This document shows positions 1 to 7,302 of a stretch of DNA of 64,000 bases, piece by piece. Within the stretch, counting starts at the first letter, position 1. The number at the start of each line of letters is the position of its first letter. A model generated the notes under the pieces. It saw only the letters and a list, made by a program, of their open reading frames with translations, was not told where the DNA came from and searched no databases. The translations under genes were made by a program, and so were the position numbers. This stretch comes from Segatella copri DSM 18205 (lineage in GTDB: Bacteria > Bacteroidota > Bacteroidia > Bacteroidales > Bacteroidaceae): positions 2,613,501-2,677,500 of the forward strand of contig NZ_CP102288.1 in NCBI RefSeq assembly GCF_025151535.1. The letters are read 5' to 3'.

Positions 1-1
1 C

Positions 2-295
2 ACCCATCTGACCATCATCAAGGATGCCGTAAGAAGGAAAAAGTTTAGCGAAAGCCAAACCCACAAGAACCGGCAGGAAAGACAGGAAAACGTGAGCCAG
101 GTTTTTGAAGCCGCAGCAACCTATCATGACGGGCAGGGCGAGCACCCCATCACGCAACTTGAGGGCAAACATATCCTCATCATCGACGACGTATGCACCA
201 CCGGAGCCACCATCATCTCCTGTGCGGAAACCCTGATAAAAGCAGCCGGAAAGATGAAGATAAGCGTGCTGACTGTAGGTTTCGCACACGACTAA
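2..295 (+). CDS. ComF-family phosphoribosyltransferase, C-terminal part
   Basis: The reading frame is open from the left edge, so the N-terminal part lies outside the window and 97 residues remain. The segment SQTHKNRQERQENV followed by VF, and then the PRPP-loop motif ILIIDDVCTTGAT, is the typical ComF/GntX C-terminus. Family knowledge: ComF proteins have a type I phosphoribosyltransferase fold and are linked to DNA uptake in some bacteria, but the substrate is generally unknown. A zinc-finger N-terminal half would be expected upstream and cannot be checked here. The frame ends in TAA about 110 bp before pyrE, and a separate promoter lies between them, so the two genes are probably independent. 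Confidence 0.8.
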   Translation, partial: THLTIIKDAVRRKKFSESQTHKNRQERQENVSQVFEAAATYHDGQGEHPITQLEGKHILIIDDVCTTGATIISCAETLIKAAGKMKISVLTVGFAHD

Positions 296-362
296 AGGCC
301 CTTTTTGCCGAGAGTTAAAACATTTTAACCCTAAATATAGCCGCCGTGTGCAAAAATCATTG

Positions 363-370
363 TACCTTTG
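363..370 (+). promoter_or_regulatory. -7 box of the pyrE promoter
   Basis: TACCTTTG matches the Bacteroidetes primary-sigma -7 consensus TAnnTTTG. It lies 36 bp before the pyrE ATG and is followed by an AT-rich leader. No clear TTTG -33 element is visible at the usual distance. Confidence 0.6.
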
Positions 371-406
371 CAAAATAATTAATAATAATTTAATCCTTTA
401 AAGATT

Positions 407-1039
407 ATGGACAAACTGAAGAAAGAATTCGCATCTAAGTTATTGAAAGTAAAGGCTATCAAGTTGCAGCCTAATGATCCATTCACATGGGCTTCTGGCT
501 GGAAGTCACCATTCTATTGCGATAACCGCAAGACTCTCTCATTCCCAGAACTCCGCAATTATGTAAAGCTTGAGCTCGTTCACGCTATCCTGGAGCAGTT
601 CCCAGAGGCTGATGCTGTAGCCGGAGTAGCTACTGGTGCCATCGCGCAGGGTGCTTTGGTTGCTGACGAACTGAACATGCCTTTCGTATACGTTCGTTCT
701 AAACCAAAGGATCACGGTATGCAGAACCTCATCGAAGGTCAGCTCGACCCTAAGGCTAAGGTTGTGGTAGTAGAAGACTTGATTTCTACCGGCGGCAGCT
801 CTCTCAAGGCAGTAGAAGCTCTCCGCAAGAACGGCAACGAGATTGTGGGCATGGTAGCTAGCTACACCTATGGTTTCCCTATCGCCGAGAAGGCTTTTGC
901 TGATGCTAACGTAAAGCTGGTTACTTTGACCGACTATGAGCACGTAGTGGCAGAGGCTCTGGAGACGGGCTATATCAAGCAGGAAGATGTAGAGCTGCTC
1001 CACGAGTGGCGCAAGGACCCAGCTAACTGGAAGAAGTAA
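407..1039 (+). CDS. pyrE: Orotate phosphoribosyltransferase
   Basis: This cytoplasmic enzyme converts orotate and PRPP to OMP in de novo pyrimidine synthesis. The 210-residue length is normal for PyrE. The PRPP-binding loop VVVVEDLISTGGSS lies at about residues 119-132. An early SGWKSPFYCDNR segment and the YVRSKPKDHG flexible-loop region (about 95-104) are also typical. The ATG follows an AT-rich leader and a good -7 box. The SRPBCC-like gene starts 19 bp downstream and argH follows 14 bp after that, so the three probably form one transcript that joins pyrimidine and arginine metabolism. Confidence 0.95.
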   Translation: MDKLKKEFASKLLKVKAIKLQPNDPFTWASGWKSPFYCDNRKTLSFPELRNYVKLELVHAILEQFPEADAVAGVATGAIAQGALVADELNMPFVYVRSKPKDHGMQNLIEGQLDPKAKVVVVEDLISTGGSSLKAVEALRKNGNEIVGMVASYTYGFPIAEKAFADANVKLVTLTDYEHVVAEALETGYIKQEDVELLHEWRKDPANWKK

Positions 1040-1058
1040 TCAAGCTGACCCATCAATA

Positions 1059-1520
1059 ATGAGTACAAGTACATTCGAAAGTAATATCAAACAGATTCCT
1101 CACAAGCAGGAATCTGTTTACCGTACATTGAGCGATCTGAACAACCTGCAGATGCTCAAAGACCGCTTCGAGCAGGTGAAAGAGCAGATTCCTGAGGACA
1201 AGAGAAAGGAAATGGAAAAGCTGAAGGACCTCAAGTTTGATAGCGACAGCATCTCTATCACAGCACCTATGGTGGGTGAAATCAAGATGCGCATCATCGA
1301 CCGCGAGGAGCCTAAGACCATCAAGTTTGAAACAGAAAACAGCCCTGTTCCTTTCAACTTCTGGATTCAGCTGCTCCCTACAGGCGAGTTCTCATGCAAA
1401 ATGAAACTCACCATCAAGGCAGAACTTAACATGTTTATCAAGGGTATGGTGAAGAAGCCATTGCAGGAAGGCATCGAAAAAATTGCTGATGCGCTTGCGA
1501 TGATTCCTTACCAGGATTAA
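1059..1520 (+). CDS. SRPBCC-like protein
   Basis: A 153-residue soluble protein with no signal peptide. The opening FESNIKQIPHKQESVYRTLSDLNNL and the later alternation of short beta strands (TAPMVGEIKMRIIDREEP, PFNFWIQLLP, FSCKMKLTIKAELN) with a long C-terminal helix resemble the START/SRPBCC (Bet v 1-like) fold, which binds hydrophobic ligands. No catalytic residues are recognisable and no ligand can be named. It sits between pyrE and argH with short spacers, so it is probably co-transcribed with both. The fold is assigned by pattern resemblance, not by a search. Confidence 0.7.
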   Translation: MSTSTFESNIKQIPHKQESVYRTLSDLNNLQMLKDRFEQVKEQIPEDKRKEMEKLKDLKFDSDSISITAPMVGEIKMRIIDREEPKTIKFETENSPVPFNFWIQLLPTGEFSCKMKLTIKAELNMFIKGMVKKPLQEGIEKIADALAMIPYQD

Positions 1521-1534
1521 TAAATAAAGAAATT

Positions 1535-2872
1535 ATGGCACATAAACTTTGGGAAAAGAACTTCGAAGTAAACAAGGAAATTGAAAGATTCACCGTAGGA
1601 AGAGACCGCGAGCTCGACCTCTATCTCGCCAAGTATGACGTGCTGGGCAGTATGGCACACATCACCATGCTCGAAAGCATCGGACTCCTGGAGAAAGATG
1701 AACTCACCCAGCTCCTTGCCGAACTGAAAAACATCTACGCCATCGCCGACAAGGGCGAATTCGTAATAGAAGACGGCGTGGAAGACGTTCATTCCCAGGT
1801 AGAACTGATGCTCACCCAGAAACTGGGCGACATGGGCAAGAAGATTCATTCGGGTAGATCACGCAACGACCAGGTTCTCGTAGACCTCAAACTCTTCACC
1901 CGTCATGAGTTGAAGGAGATTGTGGACGCCGTGAAGATTCTCTTCGACGAGCTGATTCAGAAGAGCAACCAGTATAAGGACGTGCTGATGCCGGGCTACA
2001 CCCATCTGCAGGTGGCTATGCCTTCATCATTCGGTCTCTGGTTTGGCGCTTATGCTGAAGGACTTGCCGATGACATGCTCTTCCTTCAGGCTGCTTACCG
2101 CATGACCAACCGCAACCCATTGGGTAGCGCTGCCGGCTATGGAAGTTCATTCCCATTGAACCGCACCATGACCACCGAACTTCTCGGTTTCGACAGCATG
2201 GACTATAATGTGGTTTATGCACAAATGGGCAGAGGAAAGATGGAGCGCAACGTGGCTTTCGCCATGGCTACCGTGGCAGGAACTTTGGCAAAGATGGCTT
2301 TCGACGCCTGCATGTTCAACTGTCAGAACTTCGGTTTCGTGAAATTGCCTAAGGAGTGCACCACCGGTTCGAGCATCATGCCACACAAGAAGAATCCAGA
2401 CGTATTCGAGTTGATTCGCGCCAAGAGCAACAAGCTCCAGAGCCTTCCACAGCAGGTAATGCTCATCATGAACAACCTGCCAGTAGGCTATTTCCGCGAT
2501 CTCCAGATTATCAAGGAAGTGTTCCTCCCTGCCTTCGACGAGTTGAAGGACTGTCTGCAGATGGCTGCCTACATCATCAACAAGATGGAGGTGAACGAGC
2601 ATATTCTTGACGATCCTCGCTACGACCCTATGTTCTCAGTAGAAGAAGTGAACCAGCTTGCAGCCAACGGAATGCCATTCCGCGATGCTTACAAGAAGGT
2701 AGGACTGGAAATCGAGGCTGGCAAATTCAAGCCAAACAAGGATATTCATCATACTCACGAAGGCAGCATCGGCAATCTCTGCAACGACAAGATTCAGGCG
2801 CTGATGGAGCAGACCCTCTCTGAGTTCCACTTCGAGCGCATGGAGAATGCCGAGAAGAATCTTCTGAAATAA
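1535..2872 (+). CDS. argH: Argininosuccinate lyase
   Basis: The last enzyme of arginine biosynthesis, splitting argininosuccinate into arginine and fumarate in the cytoplasm. Three fumarase/aspartase-superfamily signatures are visible: HSGRSRNDQ (about residues 105-113), GYTHLQ (154-159), and TGSSIMPHKKNPD (277-289), which holds the catalytic serine loop. The 445 residues are close to the family norm. It starts 14 bp after the SRPBCC-like gene and probably shares the pyrE transcript. No arginine-responsive operator was seen. Confidence 0.95.
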   Translation: MAHKLWEKNFEVNKEIERFTVGRDRELDLYLAKYDVLGSMAHITMLESIGLLEKDELTQLLAELKNIYAIADKGEFVIEDGVEDVHSQVELMLTQKLGDMGKKIHSGRSRNDQVLVDLKLFTRHELKEIVDAVKILFDELIQKSNQYKDVLMPGYTHLQVAMPSSFGLWFGAYAEGLADDMLFLQAAYRMTNRNPLGSAAGYGSSFPLNRTMTTELLGFDSMDYNVVYAQMGRGKMERNVAFAMATVAGTLAKMAFDACMFNCQNFGFVKLPKECTTGSSIMPHKKNPDVFELIRAKSNKLQSLPQQVMLIMNNLPVGYFRDLQIIKEVFLPAFDELKDCLQMAAYIINKMEVNEHILDDPRYDPMFSVEEVNQLAANGMPFRDAYKKVGLEIEAGKFKPNKDIHHTHEGSIGNLCNDKIQALMEQTLSEFHFERMENAEKNLLK

Positions 2873-2890
2873 AGACTGAAAGGTTTCTGC

Positions 2891-3517
2891 ATGAAGAATA
2901 GCATATATAATAAGGTATATATATATAATAAGGTGAAGAGCATAGCAGGAATAGCTATGCTCTTACTTTGTTCGTGCGATGCAGAAAACAGCATCAGCAC
3001 CAAATATCCCTGCCAGTTCTATTTCAAGTCGCAATACCATCCGGGCACAAGTCTGGAAACAGCCCTCAACGGAACGGGCGTCTACACGATGGTTAGCGCT
3101 AAAAAGGTGAATGGAGCCTGGAATATCTATTCTACATTAAACGATGGGAAAAACCAGCCTGAAACCATCATCCTCTCTACAGCCAAGGAGAATTATGCCA
3201 ACTATACCTATCTGGGAGCGGGCAACGACCCTAAAGATTCCAGGAAGAATGGCTTCATCATGGGACTTACAAACTTCAGCGGACCTGTAGCCTGGGACCG
3301 CCAATGCCCCAACTGTCTGGAACAATATGGCGGCACCAACTATCCGCTGGAATGGACCGGCAACCGCCAATCGGTTATTTGCGACAAATGCAAACGCATC
3401 TACAGCCTGGAAAACGGAACCATCTCAAGCGGCGGAAAGAGCAAAAGCGACAAGCCGCTGATGCAATATCGGGTAACCTACGGCGGCAAAGGAACCGATA
3501 TATACGTGGGAAACTAA
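2891..3517 (+). CDS. Putative lipoprotein with a zinc-ribbon-like four-cysteine motif
   Basis: The N-terminus has a hydrophobic segment ending in a lipobox-like LLCSC (Cys29), so the protein is predicted to be membrane-anchored and exported. The C-terminal part carries CPNC (Cys139/142) and CDKC (Cys164/167), spaced like a zinc ribbon or a degenerate Rieske-type site; the histidines of a true Rieske cluster are missing. The start is uncertain. The first codons contain an AT-rich element found elsewhere between genes (TATATATAATAAGG), and a GTG at 2933 would give a shorter, more usual signal peptide. It lies 18 bp after argH and may be the last gene of that operon. No function can be named. 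Confidence 0.6.
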   Translation: MKNSIYNKVYIYNKVKSIAGIAMLLLCSCDAENSISTKYPCQFYFKSQYHPGTSLETALNGTGVYTMVSAKKVNGAWNIYSTLNDGKNQPETIILSTAKENYANYTYLGAGNDPKDSRKNGFIMGLTNFSGPVAWDRQCPNCLEQYGGTNYPLEWTGNRQSVICDKCKRIYSLENGTISSGGKSKSDKPLMQYRVTYGGKGTDIYVGN

Positions 3518-3576
3518 GCAGAAACGGAGGGCAAACGAAAAAAATGGCGCTTTCTTGTCTTAAAAAATGTAAATCG

Positions 3577-3608
3577 TTTGGAGATTTAAAGAAATAGCAT
3601 TACCTTTG
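3577..3608 (+). promoter_or_regulatory. Promoter of the tRNA-Gly/tRNA-Leu transcript
   Basis: A TTTG -33 element, a 20-bp spacer and a TACCTTTG -7 box give a textbook Bacteroidetes promoter. The -7 box ends 12 bp before the tRNA-Gly 5' end. Confidence 0.75.
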
Positions 3609-3620
3609 CACTCACATAAC

Positions 3621-3693
3621 GCGGAAATAGCTCAGTTGGTAGAGCACAACCTTGCCAAGGTTGGGGTCGCGGGTCCGAGTCCCGTTTTCCGCT
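3621..3693 (+). tRNA. tRNA-Gly (anticodon GCC)
   Basis: The 73-nt cloverleaf has acceptor strands GCGGAAA/TTTCCGC, anticodon stem CAACC/GGTTG around loop TTGCCAA (anticodon GCC), and a T arm with GGGTCCGAGTCCC. CCA is not encoded. Confidence 0.95.
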
Positions 3694-3713
3694 CAACTCT
3701 TAACGTTTACCAT

Positions 3714-3799
3714 GCCGCAATGGTGGAATTGGTAGACACGAGGGACTTAAAATCCCTTGGCCAGTAATGGCTGTGCGGGTTCGAGTCCCGCTCGCGGCA
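3714..3799 (+). tRNA. tRNA-Leu (anticodon TAA)
   Basis: The 86-nt class II tRNA has acceptor strand GCCGCAA, an anticodon loop CTTAAAA within stem AGGGA/TCCCT (anticodon TAA), a long variable arm (TGGCCAGTAATGGCTG) and the T arm CGGGTTCGAGTCCCG. The acceptor stem has one A-C mismatch. CCA is not encoded. It follows tRNA-Gly by 20 bp with no separate promoter, so both are probably processed from one precursor. Confidence 0.93.
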
Positions 3800-3816
3800 C
3801 CTTAAAGTTTTTCCTT

Positions 3817-4824
3817 ATGAAAAAATTTGCTTACATCTTCATTTTATTCATTACGCTGGTTTTAACATCATGTGGTGTTAGCAGTGGGCATTTCAAGTTT
3901 GAAGGCAAATTTCTCAATATGAATCAAGGCGAGTTTTATGTATACAGTCCTGACGGGGGCTTCGAAGGCGTTGACACCATCAAGGTAGAAGGCGGCCGTT
4001 TCACTTTCGAAACCGAATGTAAGGAAGATTTTACCATCATGCTTGTTTTCCCTAATTTCTCTGAGCAGCCTATCTTCGCAAAATCGGGCAAATCAGTAGA
4101 AATCAAGGCAGATGCTTCGCACCTTAAGGAAATGGAGGTAAGCGGAACCGAGGATAACGAACTGATGACAAGATTCCGCAAGAACATCCTGAAAGATACG
4201 CCACCTGAGGCTAAAAAGCATGCTGAAGACTTCGTCAGAGAACATCCGAGTTCTGTGTGCAGCATCTATCTGATCAGAAAATACTTCATCACTTCTACAC
4301 AACCTGATTACCGCAAGGCGCTCTCACTCATCAATATCGTAGAGAAGGAACAGCCTAAAAACGGACAGTTGGCTAAGATGAAGCAGTTGGCAGAAACCAT
4401 GAAGAATGTAGGCACTGGTGCAACCCTGCCTTCATTTACAGCATACGATATCAACGGAAAACTCGTTTCTAGTACAGAAATGAGCAGCGCTCCGGTTGCC
4501 GTAATCTACACCTGGGCTACCTATAACTATGACAGCCAGGACATGCAGCGCGAACTGAAGAGCCGTCAGAAGAAATCGAACGGCAAGCTTAAGCTGATGG
4601 CTTTCTGTCTGGATGCCAGCAAGAGCGAATGCAAGAACAACATCAAACGCGACTCTATCGCATGCCCTATCATCTGCAACGGCGAAATGCTGGAAGACAG
4701 GACCTTGAAGAAGTTGGGATTGGGAAACCTTCCTGACAACATCATACTTCAAAATGGTAAAATCATCGCCCGAGGCATGAAAAAGCAAGAGCTTTACAAT
4801 AAGCTCGACCAACTGCTAAAATAA
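3817..4824 (+). CDS. TlpA/ResA-like thioredoxin-fold lipoprotein lacking the CXXC motif
   Basis: 335 residues starting at ATG 17 bp after tRNA-Leu; a longer frame would begin inside the tRNA and is rejected. An N-terminal signal sequence ends in the lipobox LTSC, so the product is a predicted lipoprotein. The N-terminal half (FEGKFLNMNQGEFYVYS, VEGGRFTFE) resembles the DUF4369 domain common in Bacteroidetes thiol-disulfide proteins. The C-terminal half follows the AhpC/TSA-thioredoxin pattern (GATLPSFTAYDINGK, then AVIYTWATYNYDSQ), but where redox members have a WCxxC motif this protein has none. It is probably redox-inactive, or a structural or binding relative. No terminator separates it from the tRNAs. 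Confidence 0.75.
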   Translation: MKKFAYIFILFITLVLTSCGVSSGHFKFEGKFLNMNQGEFYVYSPDGGFEGVDTIKVEGGRFTFETECKEDFTIMLVFPNFSEQPIFAKSGKSVEIKADASHLKEMEVSGTEDNELMTRFRKNILKDTPPEAKKHAEDFVREHPSSVCSIYLIRKYFITSTQPDYRKALSLINIVEKEQPKNGQLAKMKQLAETMKNVGTGATLPSFTAYDINGKLVSSTEMSSAPVAVIYTWATYNYDSQDMQRELKSRQKKSNGKLKLMAFCLDASKSECKNNIKRDSIACPIICNGEMLEDRTLKKLGLGNLPDNIILQNGKIIARGMKKQELYNKLDQLLK

Positions 4825-4866
4825 ATACTTTCGAGCTAGTCAAGAACCCATAAAAAGCACGCCTAT

Positions 4867-6417
4867 ATGTTAGTAAAGACATATTGTGCAGCAGTTAACG
4901 GACTAGAAGTAACTACTGTAACCGTAGAAGTAAGCCTCAACAGAGGCGTCATGTACCACCTCACAGGCTTAGGCGACGAGGCGGTCAAAGAGAGCCGCAA
5001 CCGAATTTCAGCAGCTCTCCAGTATAGCGGCTTCAAATTTCCGATAGCCGACATCACTATCAATCTGGCTCCAGCTGACCTCCGGAAAGAGGGCAGCAGT
5101 TTCGACTTGCCGCTTGCAATCGGACTTCTAGGCGCCAACAACAACATTCCCGAAGATCATCTGAAAGAGTACATGATGGTAGGCGAGCTGAGCCTTGACG
5201 GTACGCTCCAGCCTATCAAAGGTGCCCTACCGATAGCCATCAGAGCAAGAGCAGAGCATTTTAAGGGACTGATTGTACCGGAACAGAACGCTCGGGAAGC
5301 GGCTGTCGTAAACAATCTTGAGGTTTACGGCATGAAAACACTTTTCGAAGTCATACAATTCATGAGCGACAGAAGCAATCCTTCTCCTACAATCGTTGAC
5401 ACCCGCAAGGAATTCTACGAAAACCAGACACATTGTGAATACGATTATGCCGATGTTCGCGGTCAGGAGAACGTGAAAAGAGCGCTCGAAGTGGCTGCGG
5501 CTGGCGGACACAACCTGATTATGGTAGGTCCTCCAGGTTCTGGAAAGTCGATGATGGCAAAACGTTTGCCGTCCATCCTCCCCCCTCTCACGCTATCTGA
5601 GAGTCTGGAAACAACACAAATTCACTCCATTGCAGGCAAACTGGGCAAGAATGTATCACTCATTTCCCAACGCCCGTTCCGGTCTCCTCACCATACCATC
5701 TCTCAAGTGGCTCTGGTAGGCGGTGGAACATCGCCACAACCGGGAGAAATATCGCTCGCCCATAATGGCGTTCTGTTCTGCGATGAACTTCCGGAGTTCA
5801 ATAAAACCACTCTGGAAGTACTCCGCCAGCCATTGGAAGACCGCCACATCAACATCAGCAGAGCGAAATATTCTACAGATTACCCATGTTCATTCATGTT
5901 TGTGGCAAGTATGAACCCTTGTCCATGCGGATATTATGGTGATCCGACACATCGCTGTGTCTGCACGCCAGGCCAGATTCAAAGATACATGAACAAGATT
6001 TCGGGTCCGTTACTCGACCGCATCGACATCCAATGTGAAATCAGTCCCGTTCCTTTCCAGGACATATCGAAGGCAGCACCAGGTGAGCCAAGTGCCAAGA
6101 TCAGAGAAAGAGTCATCAAGGCAAGAGAAGTTCAAGCCGAAAGATTCAAAGATTATAAAGGCATCCATTGCAACGCCCAGATGACCGAAAGAATGATTCA
6201 TCAGTTTGCCGAACCCGACGAACAAGGTATCGAACTGCTCCGAATGGCAATGGAGAAGCTTTCTTTGTCAGCCAGAGCCTATAACAGAATACTGAAAGTG
6301 GCACGAACCATTGCTGATTTGGCAGGAAGTGAACAGATTAAGCCTGACCATATAGCAGAAGCCGTGGGATACAGAACCCTCGACAGAGGCGATTGGGCAG
6401 AAAGAGGACATTTATAA
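4867..6417 (+). CDS. YifB/ComM-family Mg-chelatase-like AAA+ ATPase
   Basis: 516 residues, standard for the family. The N-terminal ChlI-like domain (residues about 1-170) begins LVKTYCAAVNGLE and contains HLTGLGDEAVKESRNRI. The AAA+ module has Walker A GPPGSGKS (221-228) and Walker B-like CDELPE (305-310). A cysteine-containing segment (NPCPCGYYGD, HRCVC) and a C-terminal helical Mg-chelatase domain (ARAYNRILKVARTIADL) follow. Family knowledge: ComM-type proteins are hexameric helicases that extend branch migration during natural transformation. With the ComF-type gene at the left edge this hints at DNA-uptake capacity, but both are widespread genes. Confidence 0.9.
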   Translation: MLVKTYCAAVNGLEVTTVTVEVSLNRGVMYHLTGLGDEAVKESRNRISAALQYSGFKFPIADITINLAPADLRKEGSSFDLPLAIGLLGANNNIPEDHLKEYMMVGELSLDGTLQPIKGALPIAIRARAEHFKGLIVPEQNAREAAVVNNLEVYGMKTLFEVIQFMSDRSNPSPTIVDTRKEFYENQTHCEYDYADVRGQENVKRALEVAAAGGHNLIMVGPPGSGKSMMAKRLPSILPPLTLSESLETTQIHSIAGKLGKNVSLISQRPFRSPHHTISQVALVGGGTSPQPGEISLAHNGVLFCDELPEFNKTTLEVLRQPLEDRHINISRAKYSTDYPCSFMFVASMNPCPCGYYGDPTHRCVCTPGQIQRYMNKISGPLLDRIDIQCEISPVPFQDISKAAPGEPSAKIRERVIKAREVQAERFKDYKGIHCNAQMTERMIHQFAEPDEQGIELLRMAMEKLSLSARAYNRILKVARTIADLAGSEQIKPDHIAEAVGYRTLDRGDWAERGHL

Positions 6418-6520
6418 TCATAAAGAAGATATATGTAAAAGGATAAAAATCCGTTTTTTCCAATCATTCGCTCTAAAAAGTTGGATTTATAAAGGGAAAA
6501 AGGGAGAAAAAAAATAGAAG

Positions 6521-6567
6521 AATAGCCATTTTAAAATAGTTACAAACCTATTTTAGAATGGCTATTT
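6521..6567 (+). terminator. Rho-independent terminator after the YifB gene
   Basis: The inverted repeat AATAGCCATTTTAAAATAG / CTATTTTAGAATGGCTATT has a short loop, one mismatch and a T-rich tail on the plus strand. It lies about 100 bp after the stop codon. Confidence 0.75.
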
Positions 6568-6763
6568 TCTTTTGTCATTACGAAAATATTATCCCATAAA
6601 GACAAAAGTACCACAAAAAAACAGACAAAACGAATAGCAAAATCGTCCAAGACGGGGTGATTTCTATTCTCTAAGGTATAATAATTGATTTAAATTAGCT
6701 TTTAAATTTACGAAAATCTCTAATTCTAATAAAAATTACCCCACATAGGATAAAAAAATGCAT

Positions 6764-6771
6764 TACCTTTG
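6764..6771 (+). promoter_or_regulatory. -7 box upstream of the small ORF and structured RNA
   Basis: TACCTTTG followed by CAAACG gives a predicted start near 6779. No TTTG -33 element is visible 19-20 bp upstream. A hairpin follows at once in the predicted leader: AAGCTAGC, loop ACAAC, GCTAGTTT (6786-6806). Confidence 0.6.
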
Positions 6772-6835
6772 CAAACGTAAAAAGAAAGCTAGCACAACGC
6801 TAGTTTAATTATTAACAACAAAACTATTAAGATTT

Positions 6836-6934
6836 ATGGATTGCATTTTTAAAATTACAAACGCAGTAAAGAAGATTGGTTTCGTAATTCTTCTTGCAGA
6901 GTTGGCCGTTATCGCCTATATGAACGTAATGTAA
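6836..6934 (+). CDS. Small ORF, 32-residue hydrophobic peptide
   Basis: ATG to TAA gives MDCIFKITNAVKKIGFVILL continuing AELAVIAYMNVM. This is a basic amphipathic start followed by about 17 hydrophobic residues, as in single-span small membrane proteins or type I toxins. The ATG follows an A-rich stretch (AACAACAAAACTATTAAG), as is usual for Bacteroidetes starts. A -7 box and a leader hairpin lie 65 and 30 bp upstream. No family is recognised. The reading frame could be fortuitous in an RNA gene, but its composition, start context and position in a transcription unit support translation. Confidence 0.5.
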   Translation: MDCIFKITNAVKKIGFVILLAELAVIAYMNVM

Positions 6935-6971
6935 GAAATCTCTCTATAGATATAAATATATAAGGAGGAAG

Positions 6972-7144
6972 TTTTCTACATACTAAGGTAATTAGATTGT
7001 AAAAGGTCAACAACATAAGTTGTCAGAACGAATAAGCTCGTAGAAAAAGTAAATGATAATAATTAGGTACAATCCTATCAGGGAGGAGTCTGATGGAAAT
7101 GTACAAGATGGGAGGCTCTTGCAGAGATGCGAAGGGCCTTTTTT
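6972..7144 (+). ncRNA. Structured RNA of unknown family (3' UTR or sRNA)
   Basis: Several helices can be drawn by eye. TTTTCTAC (6972-6979) pairs with GTAGAAAA (7040-7047) and encloses two hairpins, CTAA/TTAG (6983-6996) and ACAAC/GTTGT with loop ATAA (7010-7023), making a three-way junction. A second domain (7067-7104) pairs GTACA with TGTAC, and TCC-ATCAG with CTGAT-GGA. A terminator stem follows and ends in six T. It does not match my memory of the conserved cores of tmRNA, RNase P RNA or SRP RNA. It may be an sRNA, a stable 3' UTR of the small-ORF mRNA, or the antitoxin-like partner of that peptide. Confidence 0.55.
7113..7144 (+). terminator. Terminator of the small-ORF/structured-RNA transcript
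   Basis: AGGCTCTT pairs with AAGGGCCT (one G-T pair) around an 11-nt loop and is followed directly by TTTTTT. Confidence 0.8.
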
Positions 7145-7193
7145 GTATCCTGCCCTACGCTATCCTTACTATAAAAACACTAAAGAACCCAGC

Positions 7194-7216
7194 TTTTTAC
7201 ACCTTATTATATATAT
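7194..7216 (+). repeat. Copy of a recurring AT-rich element (ACCTTATTATATATA)
   Basis: Contains ACACCTTATTATATATATA. The same 23-bp string occurs at 17150-17172 before fabI, and shorter versions lie before bamA and at the start of the lipoprotein gene at 2.9 kb. Here it is about 50 bp upstream of the metG -7 box. Confidence 0.6.
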
Positions 7217-7264
7217 AAGTAAGAAAAAGCGACGATAATTCTTTCTTATCTCCAACATTTTTTG

Positions 7265-7272
7265 TAATTTTG
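7265..7272 (+). promoter_or_regulatory. -7 box of the metG promoter
   Basis: TAATTTTG followed by CAGCC, 30 bp before the chosen metG ATG. It rules out the upstream in-frame TTG at 7270 as the start codon. Confidence 0.65.
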
Positions 7273-7302
7273 CAGCCAAATAACAAAAATATATTAGCTA
7301 AT

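Noticed and set aside
6972..7144. Structured RNA as tmRNA, RNase P RNA or SRP RNA
   Set aside because: None of the conserved cores I can recall (tag ORF and tRNA-like ends, RNase P GAGGAAAGTC core, SRP GGAA loop motif) is present.
7053..7238. A 61-codon plus-strand frame after the small ORF
   Set aside because: It crosses the second hairpin domain and the terminator, has no start context, and its composition is not protein-like.
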